Source: Rhizobium sp. RU20A (lineage in GTDB: Bacteria > Pseudomonadota > Alphaproteobacteria > Rhizobiales > Rhizobiaceae). From it: a stretch of DNA of 64,000 bases. Below the pieces are notes generated by a model that worked only from the letters and a program-made list of their open reading frames with translations, did not search any database and was not told the DNA's origin. Below are positions 9,974-18,395 of the stretch, piece after piece. Numbering within the stretch: the stretch's first letter is position 1; each line of letters begins with the position of its first letter. Both the position numbers and the translations under genes were made by a program. Location: assembly GCF_900155885.1 (NCBI RefSeq), contig NZ_FTMB01000002.1, positions 329,107-393,106 on the forward strand, read 5' to 3'.

Positions 9974-10834
9974 TCAATAAATACCGTTCGGGAAATAGCG
10001 CAGGTACAGTTCTTCCAGCCGGCCGGAGCGGGACAGATCGAGCAGGGCGTGGTCGATCGCCTGATTGAGCAGCGGATCGGCCTTGCGCGTCATCACCGTC
10101 AGCCCCTCCCCCAGGAACCGCTGCGAGAAATAGGCGCCGTCGAGAAGCCGGCAGCAGCCTTTTGCCTCGGCGCCATCCACCCAGAAGGACAGTTGCACGC
10201 CATCGGCAAAGGCGGCCTTCAGGCTGCCATCGGCAAGCGCCTTCAGCATGGCGGCACGATCCGGAAAGGGTGTGAGCCACAAATCCGGGAAGAATACCTT
10301 TGCCATCGCTTCATGCACCGTGCTCGCAACGACGCCCACCGGCTGGCCGGAGAGGTCCTTCAGCGAGGTGATCGTCGCAGCCGTCGCAAAGCGCGCTGGC
10401 AGGCGCATGAAGGGTCGGGAGAACGCATATTTCTGCCTGAGTTCCGGCTGCACCGACAGGCCAGCGATTACAGCTTCCCCTTCGCTGCGATCAAGCGCCG
10501 ATTGCAACTCATCGAACGGCACCGCCTGGATCTGGCACCGATCCTCGATCGCAAGGACCCGGCAGATCTCGCGGGCAAGATCGATATGGAAGCCGGACAG
10601 CTTTCCCGATGCGTCGATGAAGTTGAACGGCGGAAAATCGACCGTCGTCAGGAAACGCAGGCGCTTCAGGCCTGTCAGGTCGGGGCTGGCAATGCGTTCG
10701 CGCGCATCGAACAGCAGCGGAAAGACGGGCTTCGATACCTCGGCACGTGCATCGGCACAACCGAGTGCAACGATGAGCATGAGAATCTTCGAAATCCAGT
10801 TAATTCTTAGGGATGCGCGCAAGGGTTGATTCAC
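9974..10834 (-). CDS. periplasmic solute-binding protein, SBP_bac_3 type
   Basis: The 286-residue protein opens with a signal peptide (basic start, hydrophobic core ILMLIVALGCADARA). The family-3 binding-protein fold follows, with LRFLTTVDFPPFNFIDA near residue 60, GFHIDLAREICRVL, GLSVQPELRQKYAFSRPF and DLSGQPVGVVASTVHEAM. Such proteins bind polar amino acids or similar ligands for an ABC transporter. No permease or ATPase gene is adjacent, so it is an orphan; it may feed a transporter elsewhere or act as a sensor-linked protein. The start at 10834 is 57 bases from the divergent glycosyltransferase gene. Confidence 0.8.
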   Translation of the reverse strand: MNQPLRASLRINWISKILMLIVALGCADARAEVSKPVFPLLFDARERIASPDLTGLKRLRFLTTVDFPPFNFIDASGKLSGFHIDLAREICRVLAIEDRCQIQAVPFDELQSALDRSEGEAVIAGLSVQPELRQKYAFSRPFMRLPARFATAATITSLKDLSGQPVGVVASTVHEAMAKVFFPDLWLTPFPDRAAMLKALADGSLKAAFADGVQLSFWVDGAEAKGCCRLLDGAYFSQRFLGEGLTVMTRKADPLLNQAIDHALLDLSRSGRLEELYLRYFPNGIY

Positions 10835-10891
10835 TCATTTTGACTTCGGGCACAGGAAACGGGGCGCACCCTTTCGGGGTGACGGTAACGC

Positions 10892-12850
10892 ATGCAGGGC
10901 GAAGATTACCCGGTTGAAGCGTTTCTGGCTACCGGCCCGGAGGATGGTCTCATACAGGGCAAACACCGCACTGATCCGGAAGACCCCGTCTTCTCGATCC
11001 CTCCGACTCTTGCGGGCGAGTTGCGCATTCTCATGAGTTTCGGGATCGGCAAGCCGCTGCTTGGCCGCATGGCGGCGCTGGCGGCGCGCAACGGCACCAG
11101 CATCGAGCAGGAACTGCTGGCCAGCGGCGCCATTTCCGAAACGGTCTACTACGAGGTTCTCGCCGAGCGGCTCGATCTTCCCTTCGCCGCCGAGATCGAC
11201 CCCGCCACGGTCCATGACGCAGCGTGGCTCGACACGCAGCTCGTGCGCCCGGAAATCCTGCGCTGTCATCACCCCGTCCGCCCGCCGCGCACCTGGATCG
11301 TGCCGACACTGGCGAGGAGCGCCGAGCTCGCTGCGCGCATGGAAAGGCTGCCGGAGCTGAGGGCAAGCCTCGGCATCACCACGCCAACGGCCATACGCCG
11401 TGCTGTCTGGAAAGCCGGAGCGGCCCGTCGGCTCAGGGAGACGGTCGGCCGGCTCTTCGAGCGCGACCGGGACATCAGCGCCCGCATCGTCCTGGCGGGG
11501 CCGCAGGCCTTCCTGATCGGCTTTCTGGCCGCCAACCTGCTGATCTGTCTGGCGCTCGCCCCGGGCGAGGCGCAGACCATCCTGCATCTCCTGCTCTCCG
11601 TCTTCTATCTCAGCCATCTCCTGCTGCGCCTGTCGGCGCTGACAAGCATGAGCGAACGCGCCCGGCCGAGCGCCCGCCCGCCGGCACGGCTCGAAGAGGA
11701 GGCCCTGCCGGTCTATACGGTGATGGTGGCGCTCTACAAGGAGGCCGCGGTCTGCCATCAACTGGTTGCGGCCCTCGATCAGTTGGACTGGCCGGTCTCC
11801 CGCCTCGATATCAAGCTCATCTGCGAGGCGGACGATACCGAGACGCTTGAGGCGCTGCGGGCGCTTTCGCTTGGTCCTGCCTACGAGGTCGTCGAGATGC
11901 CGCCGGCCCTGCCCCGTACCAAGCCGAAAGCGCTCTCCTTTGCCCTGGCGGGCGCCCGCGGCGAGTTCCTCACGGTCTATGACGCGGAAGACAGGCCGCA
12001 TCCGCAGCAACTGCGCGAGGCAGCGGCGACGTTTCGCGCCTCGCCCGACCGGCTCGCCTGCCTGCAGGCGCCTCTTGTTATCGCCAATGCCGATGCACAC
12101 TGGCTGAGCGGAAATTTCGCGCTCGAATATGCCGGCCTGTTTCGCCGTTTGCTCCCCATGCTGGCAGCGCGCGGCCTGCCCTTGCCGCTTGGCGGGACCT
12201 CCAACCATTTCCGCACCCATACGCTGCGGGAGGCCGGCGGCTGGGACCCGTTCAACATGACGGAGGACGCGGATCTTGGCCTGCGTCTCCATCGTCTCGG
12301 CTGGCGCACGGGAATGATCAGCCTCCCGACACTCGAGGACGCGCCGACAAGCTGGCGAGTCTGGCAGCCACAGCGCGTTCGCTGGTTCAAGGGCTGGCTG
12401 CAGACCTGGCTGGTAATGATGCGCGCCCCGGGTCGCCTGTGGCGCGACATGGGCCCCGGCGCCAGTCTCAGCGTCCACATCATGATCTCGGGCATGCTGT
12501 TTTCGGCGCTCATCCACCCGCTGATGCTGGTCTTTGCCCTATCGATACCGATCTGCTACAGCCTCGATCCGACGTTTCTTTCCCATCCCATGTCCCAACT
12601 GCTGGCGGCCATCGATCTCGTCAACATGGCTGGCAGCTACGCCGCGCTGCTCTCCCTCGGCTTCAGCCCCATGGGTCCCAGGGAGCGGCGCAAGGTTGGA
12701 AGCGCGTGGCGGTGGCTTCCGGTCTATTGGCTCTTGATATCGATAGCGGCCTGGCGCGCCGTGGGCGAGCTCTACCGCCGCCCGTTCGTCTGGAACAAGA
12801 CGCCGCACATGCCGACAAGGGCGATGCAGGAGCCGACTGCCGGCGAATGA
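10892..12850 (+). CDS. GT2-family membrane glycosyltransferase with N-terminal GspE/MshE-like domain
   Basis: The 652-residue protein joins three parts. Residues about 55-150 resemble the N-terminal domain of GspE/MshE ATPases (GKPLLGRMAALAARNGTSIE, then YYEVLAERLDLPF). Two membrane helices follow (about 205-250). The GT2 catalytic core then runs to about 520, with CEADDTET, VYDAEDRPHP, TEDADLGLRL and QRVRWFKGW, which are the D, DxD-like, ED and QxxRW motifs of processive enzymes. More membrane helices end the protein. Relatives in rhizobia and Xanthomonas (XagB type) make cell-surface polysaccharide. No other polysaccharide genes lie nearby. In other proteins the N-terminal domain type can bind c-di-GMP; whether it does here is not known. 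Confidence 0.85.
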   Translation: MQGEDYPVEAFLATGPEDGLIQGKHRTDPEDPVFSIPPTLAGELRILMSFGIGKPLLGRMAALAARNGTSIEQELLASGAISETVYYEVLAERLDLPFAAEIDPATVHDAAWLDTQLVRPEILRCHHPVRPPRTWIVPTLARSAELAARMERLPELRASLGITTPTAIRRAVWKAGAARRLRETVGRLFERDRDISARIVLAGPQAFLIGFLAANLLICLALAPGEAQTILHLLLSVFYLSHLLLRLSALTSMSERARPSARPPARLEEEALPVYTVMVALYKEAAVCHQLVAALDQLDWPVSRLDIKLICEADDTETLEALRALSLGPAYEVVEMPPALPRTKPKALSFALAGARGEFLTVYDAEDRPHPQQLREAAATFRASPDRLACLQAPLVIANADAHWLSGNFALEYAGLFRRLLPMLAARGLPLPLGGTSNHFRTHTLREAGGWDPFNMTEDADLGLRLHRLGWRTGMISLPTLEDAPTSWRVWQPQRVRWFKGWLQTWLVMMRAPGRLWRDMGPGASLSVHIMISGMLFSALIHPLMLVFALSIPICYSLDPTFLSHPMSQLLAAIDLVNMAGSYAALLSLGFSPMGPRERRKVGSAWRWLPVYWLLISIAAWRAVGELYRRPFVWNKTPHMPTRAMQEPTAGE

Positions 12851-12879
12851 CCGTCCTCTGACGAATGACTATAAAATGG

Positions 12880-12953
12880 TGGAGCGGGTAGCGGGAATCG
12901 AACCCGCGCGTTCAGCTTGGGAAGCTGACAGGCTACCATTACATCATACCCGC
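12880..12953 (-). tRNA. tRNA-Gly (anticodon CCC)
   Basis: Read on the minus strand, the 74-base sequence folds as a complete cloverleaf. The acceptor stem pairs GCGGGTA with TACCCGC, followed by a discriminator U and an encoded CCA. The anticodon loop TTCCCAA gives CCC, and the T-arm carries GGTTCGATTCC. It lies between the glycosyltransferase gene and dcd. Confidence 0.95.
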
Positions 12954-13034
12954 CGACGCAGCAGCATGTGCCGCCAGCGGGCGGACAATCTCTCAGGGCA
13001 GCAGCGCTGTCAAGACGCGAGCGCTGCCCGCGCC

Positions 13035-14138
13035 TTAGGCGTCCTCGCTGCGGAAATGCTTGGAGAGCTTGAGGCCCTGCGCCTGGTAGTTCGAGCCGAG
13101 GCCGAGGCCGTAGAGGCTTTGCGGGCGCTCCAGCATGTGTTCGTAGACGAGGCGGCCGACGATCTGGCCGTGTTCGAGGATGAAGGGCACCTCGTGGCTG
13201 CGCACTTCCAGCACCGCACGGCTACCGCTCCCGCCGGAGGCGACGTGGCCGAAGCCGGGATCGAAGAAGCCGGCATAGTGGACGCGGAATTCGCCGACCA
13301 GCGGATCGAAGGGCGTCATCTCGGCCGCATAGAGCGGCGGCACATGCACGGCTTCGCGGGAGACCAGGATGTAGAACTCGTCGGGGTCGAGGATCAGTTC
13401 ACGCCGGCCGCGATCGTAGAGCGGCTCCCAGAAATCGTGGATGCCGTGCTCGGCCTTCTTGTCGACGTCGATAACGGCCGTGTGGTGCTTGCCGCGATAG
13501 CCGATCAGGCCATCGCTGCCGCGCCCCTCAAGATCGATGGAGAGTGCGATGCCACCACCCGAGACGTTCGGCTGCTCGGCGGCGACCAGCATGTCGCTCT
13601 TGTGGAGCGCCGAAACCTCTTCTTCCGCCAGCAGGGCGTGGCCGATGCGGAAGCGGATCTGCGAGAGGCGGGAGCCGCGGCGCACGACGATCGGGAAGGT
13701 GCGCGGGCTGATTTCAAGATAGAGCGGGCCGACATAGCCGGGCGCGATCTTGTCAAATTCCTGGGCCCGGTCGGTGATGACGCGCGTGAAGATATCGAGG
13801 CGGCCGGTGGAGCTTTTCGGATTGGCCGAGGCCGACATGCCCTCGGGCAACGCCAGGCTTTCCATCAGCGGCACGATGTAGACGCAGCCGGTTTCGAGAA
13901 CGGCCCCTTCGGAGAGGTCGATCACATGCAGGCTGAGGCGATCGAGCTTGTCGGAGACAAGATGGCCGGGGCCGGGCATGAAGCTGGCGCGAACGCGGAA
14001 GGCCTTCACGCCCAGGCGCAGATCGAGGCTCGCCGGCTGGATCTGATCGGCATCCAGCGGACGTTCGCTCTTCAGCGCGCCGCGCGCGAAAAGTGCTTCG
14101 ATCGCCTTGTCCGGCAAAATTCCCGTCGTGCGCGTCAT
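13035..14138 (-). CDS. dcd: 2'-deoxycytidine 5'-triphosphate deaminase, long alphaproteobacterial form
   Basis: The enzyme deaminates dCTP to dUTP for thymidylate synthesis. At 367 residues it is about twice the length of E. coli Dcd and appears to hold two tandem dUTPase/Dcd-type folds, which is usual in Rhizobiales. The first half has IQPASLDLRLG (about residues 33-43), SANPKSSTGRLDIF (active-site-like Ser-Ser-Arg region) and DLEGRGSDGLIGYRG; the second half has FFDPGFGH and VPFILEHGQIVGRLVYE. ATG 14138 has a strong GGAGGGGG just upstream; the extra N-terminal codons in the open frame are not plausible protein. It is divergent from metZ. Confidence 0.93.
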   Translation of the reverse strand: MTRTTGILPDKAIEALFARGALKSERPLDADQIQPASLDLRLGVKAFRVRASFMPGPGHLVSDKLDRLSLHVIDLSEGAVLETGCVYIVPLMESLALPEGMSASANPKSSTGRLDIFTRVITDRAQEFDKIAPGYVGPLYLEISPRTFPIVVRRGSRLSQIRFRIGHALLAEEEVSALHKSDMLVAAEQPNVSGGGIALSIDLEGRGSDGLIGYRGKHHTAVIDVDKKAEHGIHDFWEPLYDRGRRELILDPDEFYILVSREAVHVPPLYAAEMTPFDPLVGEFRVHYAGFFDPGFGHVASGGSGSRAVLEVRSHEVPFILEHGQIVGRLVYEHMLERPQSLYGLGLGSNYQAQGLKLSKHFRSEDA

Positions 14139-14266
14139 GCGGCCCCCTCCGGGACCCGATGTCCCGATGCCCGGGCAGCCGGAAACGGCCGTCAGGCCGG
14201 GCGCCCGCGACAAAACCAAACTCGCTTGATTGACGCAAGCCGGGGTTTGAGAGTAAGGGAATTTAT

Positions 14267-14326
14267 CCCGTGGTGATTTGGCCGGCCGGCTTGCAGCCAC
14301 GTTAAACAAGTAGCTAAAAAGGCCGG
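14267..14326 (+). ncRNA. SAM-II riboswitch
   Basis: The leader of metZ contains the SAM-II core as I know it: a first stem strand CGTGG followed by TGATTT, a GC-rich second helix, a closing strand CCACG, then TTAAAC and the highly conserved AAGTAGCTAAAAAGG. SAM-II is an H-type pseudoknot found mostly in alphaproteobacteria ahead of methionine biosynthesis genes (metA, metZ); S-adenosylmethionine binding lowers expression. The following hairpins at 14320-14361 are noted separately. Coordinates of the outer ends are approximate. Confidence 0.93.
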
Positions 14327-14330
14327 GTGC

Positions 14331-14361
14331 AAACCGGCCTGCATTCGCGGCCGGTTTTTTT
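14331..14361 (+). terminator. intrinsic terminator in the metZ leader
   Basis: AAACCGGCC (14331-14339) pairs with GGCCGGTTT (14349-14357) around a 9-base loop and runs into seven Ts. It lies between the SAM-II aptamer and the metZ ribosome-binding site (GAGG, 14366-14369), so it is an expression-platform element rather than a gene end. An alternative hairpin using AGGCCGG/CCGGCCT (14320-14340) would compete with it. Confidence 0.75.
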
Positions 14362-14379
14362 GTTTGAGGCAACGAGACC

Positions 14380-15564
14380 ATGAGCAAGACCTGGAGACCC
14401 GCAACGCAGCTCGTCCATGGCGGCACCACGCGCTCCAACCACGGCGAGACATCCGAAGCCATTTTCCTCACGCAGGGCTTCGTCTACGACACCTCGGAAG
14501 CGGCCGAGGCGCGCTTCAAGGGCGAAACGGACGGCTTCATCTATGCCCGCTACGGCAGCCCGACCAACGACATGTTCGAAAAGCGCATGTGCATGCTGGA
14601 AGGCGCGGAAGATGCGCGCGCCACGGCATCCGGCATGGCCGCGGTCAGCGCCGCCATTCTGTGCCAGGCGAAAGCGGGCGACCATATCGTTGCGGCCCGC
14701 GCCCTCTTCGGCTCCTGCCGCTGGGTGGTGGAGACGCTGGCGCCGCGCTACGGCATCGAGTTCACGCTGGTCGACGGCCGCTCGCTGGAGAACTGGGAAA
14801 AGGCGGTTCGCCCCAACACAAAGATCTTCTTCCTGGAAAGCCCGACCAACCCGACGCTGGAGCTCGTGGACATTGCCGGCGTCGCGAAGATCGCCAACCA
14901 GATCGGCGCCAAGGTGGTTGTCGACAACGTCTTTGCGACCCCGCTGCTGCAGAAGCCGCTGGAGCTCGGCGCCCACGTGGTCGTCTACTCCGCCACCAAG
15001 CACATTGACGGTCAGGGCCGGTGCCTCGGCGGCGTCATCCTCTCCAGCAAGGAATGGATCGACGAGAACCTGCACGACTATTTCCGCCACACCGGTCCGG
15101 CGCTCTCTCCCTTCAACGCCTGGACGCTTCTGAAGGGCATAGAGACGCTGCCGCTGCGCGTGCGCCAGCAGCAGCACAATGCAAGCCGCATCGCCGATTT
15201 CCTCGCCGAGCAGCCGCAGATCGCCCGCGTCATCTATCCCGGCCGCAAGGATCACCCGCAGGCGGACCTCGCGGCCGCACAGATGAAGGGCGGCTCGACC
15301 CTGGTGGCCTTCGAGATGAAGGGCGGCAAGGCGGCCGCCTTTGCTCTGCAGAACGCCCTCAAGGTCGTGAAGATCTCCAACAATCTCGGCGATTCCAAGA
15401 GCCTGATCACCCATCCGGCGACGACAACGCACAAAAACCTCTCGGACGAGGCGCGCGCGGAGCTTGGTATTTCCGCCGGCACGGTGCGCTTCTCGGCCGG
15501 CATCGAGGACAGCGACGATCTCGTCGACGATTTCGCGGCCGCGCTGAAGCACGTTCAGGCCTGA
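14380..15564 (+). CDS. metZ: O-succinylhomoserine sulfhydrylase
   Basis: MetZ is a PLP enzyme that makes homocysteine directly from O-succinylhomoserine and sulfide. The 394-residue protein shows the Cys/Met-metabolism fold: YARYGSPTNDMFEKR near residues 50-64, ESPTNPTLELVDI, the cofactor Asp in VVVDNVFATPLLQ, and the Schiff-base Lys in YSATKHIDGQGR (about 209). The C-terminal part has LITHPATTTHKNL and VRFSAGIED, as expected. Start ATG 14380 has GAGG ten bases upstream. A SAM-II riboswitch controls the leader and an intrinsic terminator follows at 15588-15620, so it forms a single-gene unit. Confidence 0.95.
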   Translation: MSKTWRPATQLVHGGTTRSNHGETSEAIFLTQGFVYDTSEAAEARFKGETDGFIYARYGSPTNDMFEKRMCMLEGAEDARATASGMAAVSAAILCQAKAGDHIVAARALFGSCRWVVETLAPRYGIEFTLVDGRSLENWEKAVRPNTKIFFLESPTNPTLELVDIAGVAKIANQIGAKVVVDNVFATPLLQKPLELGAHVVVYSATKHIDGQGRCLGGVILSSKEWIDENLHDYFRHTGPALSPFNAWTLLKGIETLPLRVRQQQHNASRIADFLAEQPQIARVIYPGRKDHPQADLAAAQMKGGSTLVAFEMKGGKAAAFALQNALKVVKISNNLGDSKSLITHPATTTHKNLSDEARAELGISAGTVRFSAGIEDSDDLVDDFAAALKHVQA

Positions 15565-15587
15565 CGGCCTTGGCACAGACGAGCAGG

Positions 15588-15620
15588 ACGGCCGGCGCTG
15601 CCCGCAGCACCGGCCGTTTT
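15588..15620 (+). terminator. intrinsic terminator of metZ
   Basis: ACGGCCGG (15588-15595) pairs with CCGGCCGT (15610-15617), with an inner GCTG/CAGC pairing, and is followed by a T run. It starts 24 bases after the metZ stop. Confidence 0.75.
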
Positions 15621-15840
15621 CATGTCCGTGATATCCCAGATTGGGCCGATCTCGCGTGAAACCTTCGGGAATCCTTGACGAAATCCCCCCGCAATCGCTA
15701 CCTTCGATCAGCATCAAGGACGGCCCGGCTCAGGGATCACGCCCCGTTTTCAATCTCAACGCCGGCCGCCGTTATCGGCCGGCACGATTGCGACGCAGCG
15801 TCGGTCTTTCTGGACAGTCGTCTTTCCGGAAGGTGAAGGC

Positions 15841-16233
15841 ATGTATCGCGCATTGACCCGCGACATCGAAGTCGTGGTCGAACCCTACTATCTGGAAGAC
15901 CAGTCCGACCCGGAAGACAGCCGCTACGTCTGGGGTTACCGGATCGTGATTGCCAACCATTCCGACCTGACCGTTCGACTGGTCTCGCGCTACTGGCACA
16001 TCACCGACCAGAACGGCCAGGTGGACGAAGTGAGCGGCCCCGGCGTCGTCGGCGAGCAGCCTGTACTGAACCCCGGCGACACCTATGAATACGCCTCCGG
16101 TTGCCCGCTCGACACGCCATCCGGCGTCATGTTCGGCCATTACAGCATGGAGGCGGAGAGCGGAGAGCAATTCGACATCGCCATCCCCGCCTTCTCCCTC
16201 GACAGCCCCGGGCTCGTGCGCGTGCTCAACTGA
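15841..16233 (+). CDS. apaG: ApaG domain protein
   Basis: The 130-residue protein is a typical full-length ApaG: an N-terminal strand [20 protein letters not shown], then [12 protein letters not shown], the [23 protein letters not shown] core (about residues 56-78), [17 protein letters not shown] and a C-terminal [13 protein letters not shown]. It has an immunoglobulin-like beta fold; the family is linked to cobalt/magnesium homeostasis and to diadenosine tetraphosphate metabolism, but the molecular role is unsettled. A hairpin with 8-base arms (15761-15783) precedes it. It is convergent with hslO, 24 bases between stops. Confidence 0.95.
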   Translation: MYRALTRDIEVVVEPYYLEDQSDPEDSRYVWGYRIVIANHSDLTVRLVSRYWHITDQNGQVDEVSGPGVVGEQPVLNPGDTYEYASGCPLDTPSGVMFGHYSMEAESGEQFDIAIPAFSLDSPGLVRVLN

Positions 16234-16257
16234 GCGACGCGCCTGGGGCGACCTATC

Positions 16258-17244
16258 TCAGGCCGGACGGATTTCCGACGCCTCGAAATGGTAGGCCGTC
16301 GAGCAGAACTCGCAGGTCACCGAGATGCGGCCATCCTCGATCGTGTGAGCGATCTCTTCCTCGCTGAGGCTTGAGAGCACCGACTTCAACCGGTCGCGCG
16401 AGCAACTGCAGCGGTCCTCCACCCGTTGCGGCGGATAGACCCTCACGCCCCGCTCATGGAAGAGGCGGTAAAGCAGCCGCTCGGAACCGACGGTCGGATC
16501 GGTCAACTCATCGAGATCGATCGTCTCCAGCATGGTCTTGGCTTCAGCCCAGGTATCGTCCTCGACGTGATCGGCATGGTCGTCGCCATCGCCGCCGTGA
16601 AGGTCGGGCTGGCGCATGCGCTCCGGCGCTTCGGGCAGGAACTGCGCGACGATGCCGCCAGCGCGCCAGCGATGCCGCGCCTTGCCGTGCTCGTCGCGAT
16701 CCAGCAGTTCGGCAACGCCGAGGCGCACCTTGGTCGGGATCTGTTCGGACTGGCGGAAATAGACGCCGGCGATCTCTTCGAGCGTTGCGCCATCCAGCGG
16801 CACGATGCCCTGATAACGCTGCATATGGGCGCCCTGATCGATGGTGAAGGCGAGCACGCCGCTGCCGAGCAGTTGCTCCGGCGCGCCGCGGCCTTCGGCG
16901 AGCGCCGCCTTCAGCGCATCCTCATCGAAGCGGGCATAGGCGCGCACGCTGTCCGGGGCCGAAAAATCGGCAACGACCAGATCGACCGGACCATCGCTCT
17001 TGGTCTGGATGATCAGCTTTCCCTTGAACTTCAGGGAGGTGCCGAGCAGCACCGTCAACGTCACGACTTCCGCCACCAGCCGGGCAACGGGCACAGGGTA
17101 GCGGTGACGCTCGAGAATGGCGTCCAGCATCGGCCCGAGCTGCACGGCGCGGCCGCGCACATCGAGCCCCTCTACCTGAAACGGCACGACATGGTCGTCG
17201 CCTGCGAAATCGAACTGCCCGAGGGCGGGTGTTGCCTGGCTCAT
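16258..17244 (-). CDS. hslO: redox-regulated chaperone Hsp33
   Basis: Hsp33 is a cytoplasmic holdase that is switched on by oxidation of a C-terminal zinc-bound cysteine centre. The 328-residue protein has the N-terminal fold (GRAVQLGPMLDAILERHRYP, then GTSLKFKGKLIIQTKSDGPV) and ends with the zinc motif: CSC in RCSCSRDR and CEFC in VTCEFCST, about 29 residues apart, matching CxC-x(27-32)-CxxC. All four Cys are present. A His/Asp-rich loop (GGDGDDHADHVEDD) before the redox domain is an unusual acidic linker. It follows argF on the same strand after 193 bases. Confidence 0.95.
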   Translation of the reverse strand: MSQATPALGQFDFAGDDHVVPFQVEGLDVRGRAVQLGPMLDAILERHRYPVPVARLVAEVVTLTVLLGTSLKFKGKLIIQTKSDGPVDLVVADFSAPDSVRAYARFDEDALKAALAEGRGAPEQLLGSGVLAFTIDQGAHMQRYQGIVPLDGATLEEIAGVYFRQSEQIPTKVRLGVAELLDRDEHGKARHRWRAGGIVAQFLPEAPERMRQPDLHGGDGDDHADHVEDDTWAEAKTMLETIDLDELTDPTVGSERLLYRLFHERGVRVYPPQRVEDRCSCSRDRLKSVLSSLSEEEIAHTIEDGRISVTCEFCSTAYHFEASEIRPA

Positions 17245-17437
17245 CAGTCTTGTCCCATCAATGGCCGCGCTCCGGCCGGCGCGGAAGGCGCGCCGCCGAT
17301 CACGGTGAAGCTATACGGAAGGAGATCGGATGCAACCATCATCCGAAAGGGAACCGTTTGGCCCCTAGATCGGGTCGTTGCCCGGCAATTGCAAGGTCAG
17401 CAGCCCAGCGGAGAACCGCCAGGCCCTCTTGCCAATG

Positions 17438-18355
17438 TCAGAACGCGCCGAGGCACCAGGCGAGCACGGCCTTCTGCGCATGCAGGCGGTTTTCGGCCTC
17501 GTCGAAGACGACCGACTGCGGGCCGTCGATCACCTCGTCGGTGACTTCCTCGCCGCGATGGGCGGGCAGGCAGTGCATGAAGAGCGCGTCGGGCGCGGCA
17601 TGCTGCATCAGCGCGGCATTGACCTGATAGGGCTGGAAGATGTTGTGGCCGCGGGCGCGGTGTTCCTGGTTCATGGACACCCAGGTGTCGGTGACGACGC
17701 AATCGGCGCCGGCGACGGCCTGCTCAGCCTCATGCATCAAGAGGATGTCGCCACCATTGTTGCGGGCCCAGTTGAGGAACTTGTCGGAGGGTTCCGAGCC
17801 GAAGGGCGTTGCCATGCGCATCTTGTAGCCGAAGCGGGCGGACCCCTCGATCAGCGAATGCAGCACGTTGTTGCCGTCGCCCGTCCAGGCGAAGGTCTTG
17901 TCCTTCACGGGGCCGCGATGCTCCTCGAAGGTCATGATGTCGGCCATGATCTGGCAGGGATGGGTATCGTCCGTCAGCCCGTTGATGACCGGCACCGTGG
18001 CGTGCTCGGCGAGCTCCATCAGGCGGCGATGATCGGTGGTGCGGATCATGATCGCATCGACATAGCGCGACAGGACCTTGGCGGTGTCGCCGATGGTTTC
18101 GGCGCGGCCGAGCTGCATTTCGGTGCCGGACAGGAACAGCGTCTCGCCACCCAGCTGGCGCATGCCGACATCGAAGGATACGCGGGTGCGGGTCGACGGC
18201 TTTTCGAAGATCATCGCCAGCATCTTGCCGTCCAGCGGCTTCTTCGCCGTTCCGGCCTTCGTCGCCTGCTTTCGGCTGTGCGCATCGTCCATGATGGTGC
18301 GCAGATCGGCGGCGCTGACGGCGGAAAGGTCGAGGAAGTGTCTGGTCGATGCCAT
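17438..18355 (-). CDS. argF: ornithine carbamoyltransferase
   Basis: It transfers the carbamoyl group to ornithine to form citrulline in arginine synthesis. The 305-residue protein carries the carbamoyl-phosphate loop [12 protein letters not shown] (about residues 50-61), the HPCQIMADI motif, DTWVSMNQE and the ornithine-side [14 protein letters not shown] 18355 ([12 protein letters not shown]) matches the usual start; the longer open frame overlaps argD and is not protein-like. It lies 40 bases downstream of argD, so the two form an arg operon. Confidence 0.96.
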   Translation of the reverse strand: MASTRHFLDLSAVSAADLRTIMDDAHSRKQATKAGTAKKPLDGKMLAMIFEKPSTRTRVSFDVGMRQLGGETLFLSGTEMQLGRAETIGDTAKVLSRYVDAIMIRTTDHRRLMELAEHATVPVINGLTDDTHPCQIMADIMTFEEHRGPVKDKTFAWTGDGNNVLHSLIEGSARFGYKMRMATPFGSEPSDKFLNWARNNGGDILLMHEAEQAVAGADCVVTDTWVSMNQEHRARGHNIFQPYQVNAALMQHAAPDALFMHCLPAHRGEEVTDEVIDGPQSVVFDEAENRLHAQKAVLAWCLGAF

Positions 18356-18395
18356 GCTGTTGGATATCCGTCTTGGTGAACGTGTGGCTGCGAAA

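Noticed and set aside
10835..12517. 560-codon minus-strand frame opposite the glycosyltransferase gene
   Set aside because: The plus strand has complete GT2 motifs and membrane helices; the antisense product is low-complexity and has no domain.
12876..14276. 466-codon plus-strand frame across tRNA-Gly and dcd
   Set aside because: It runs through a tRNA gene and is antisense to a well-conserved dCTP deaminase.
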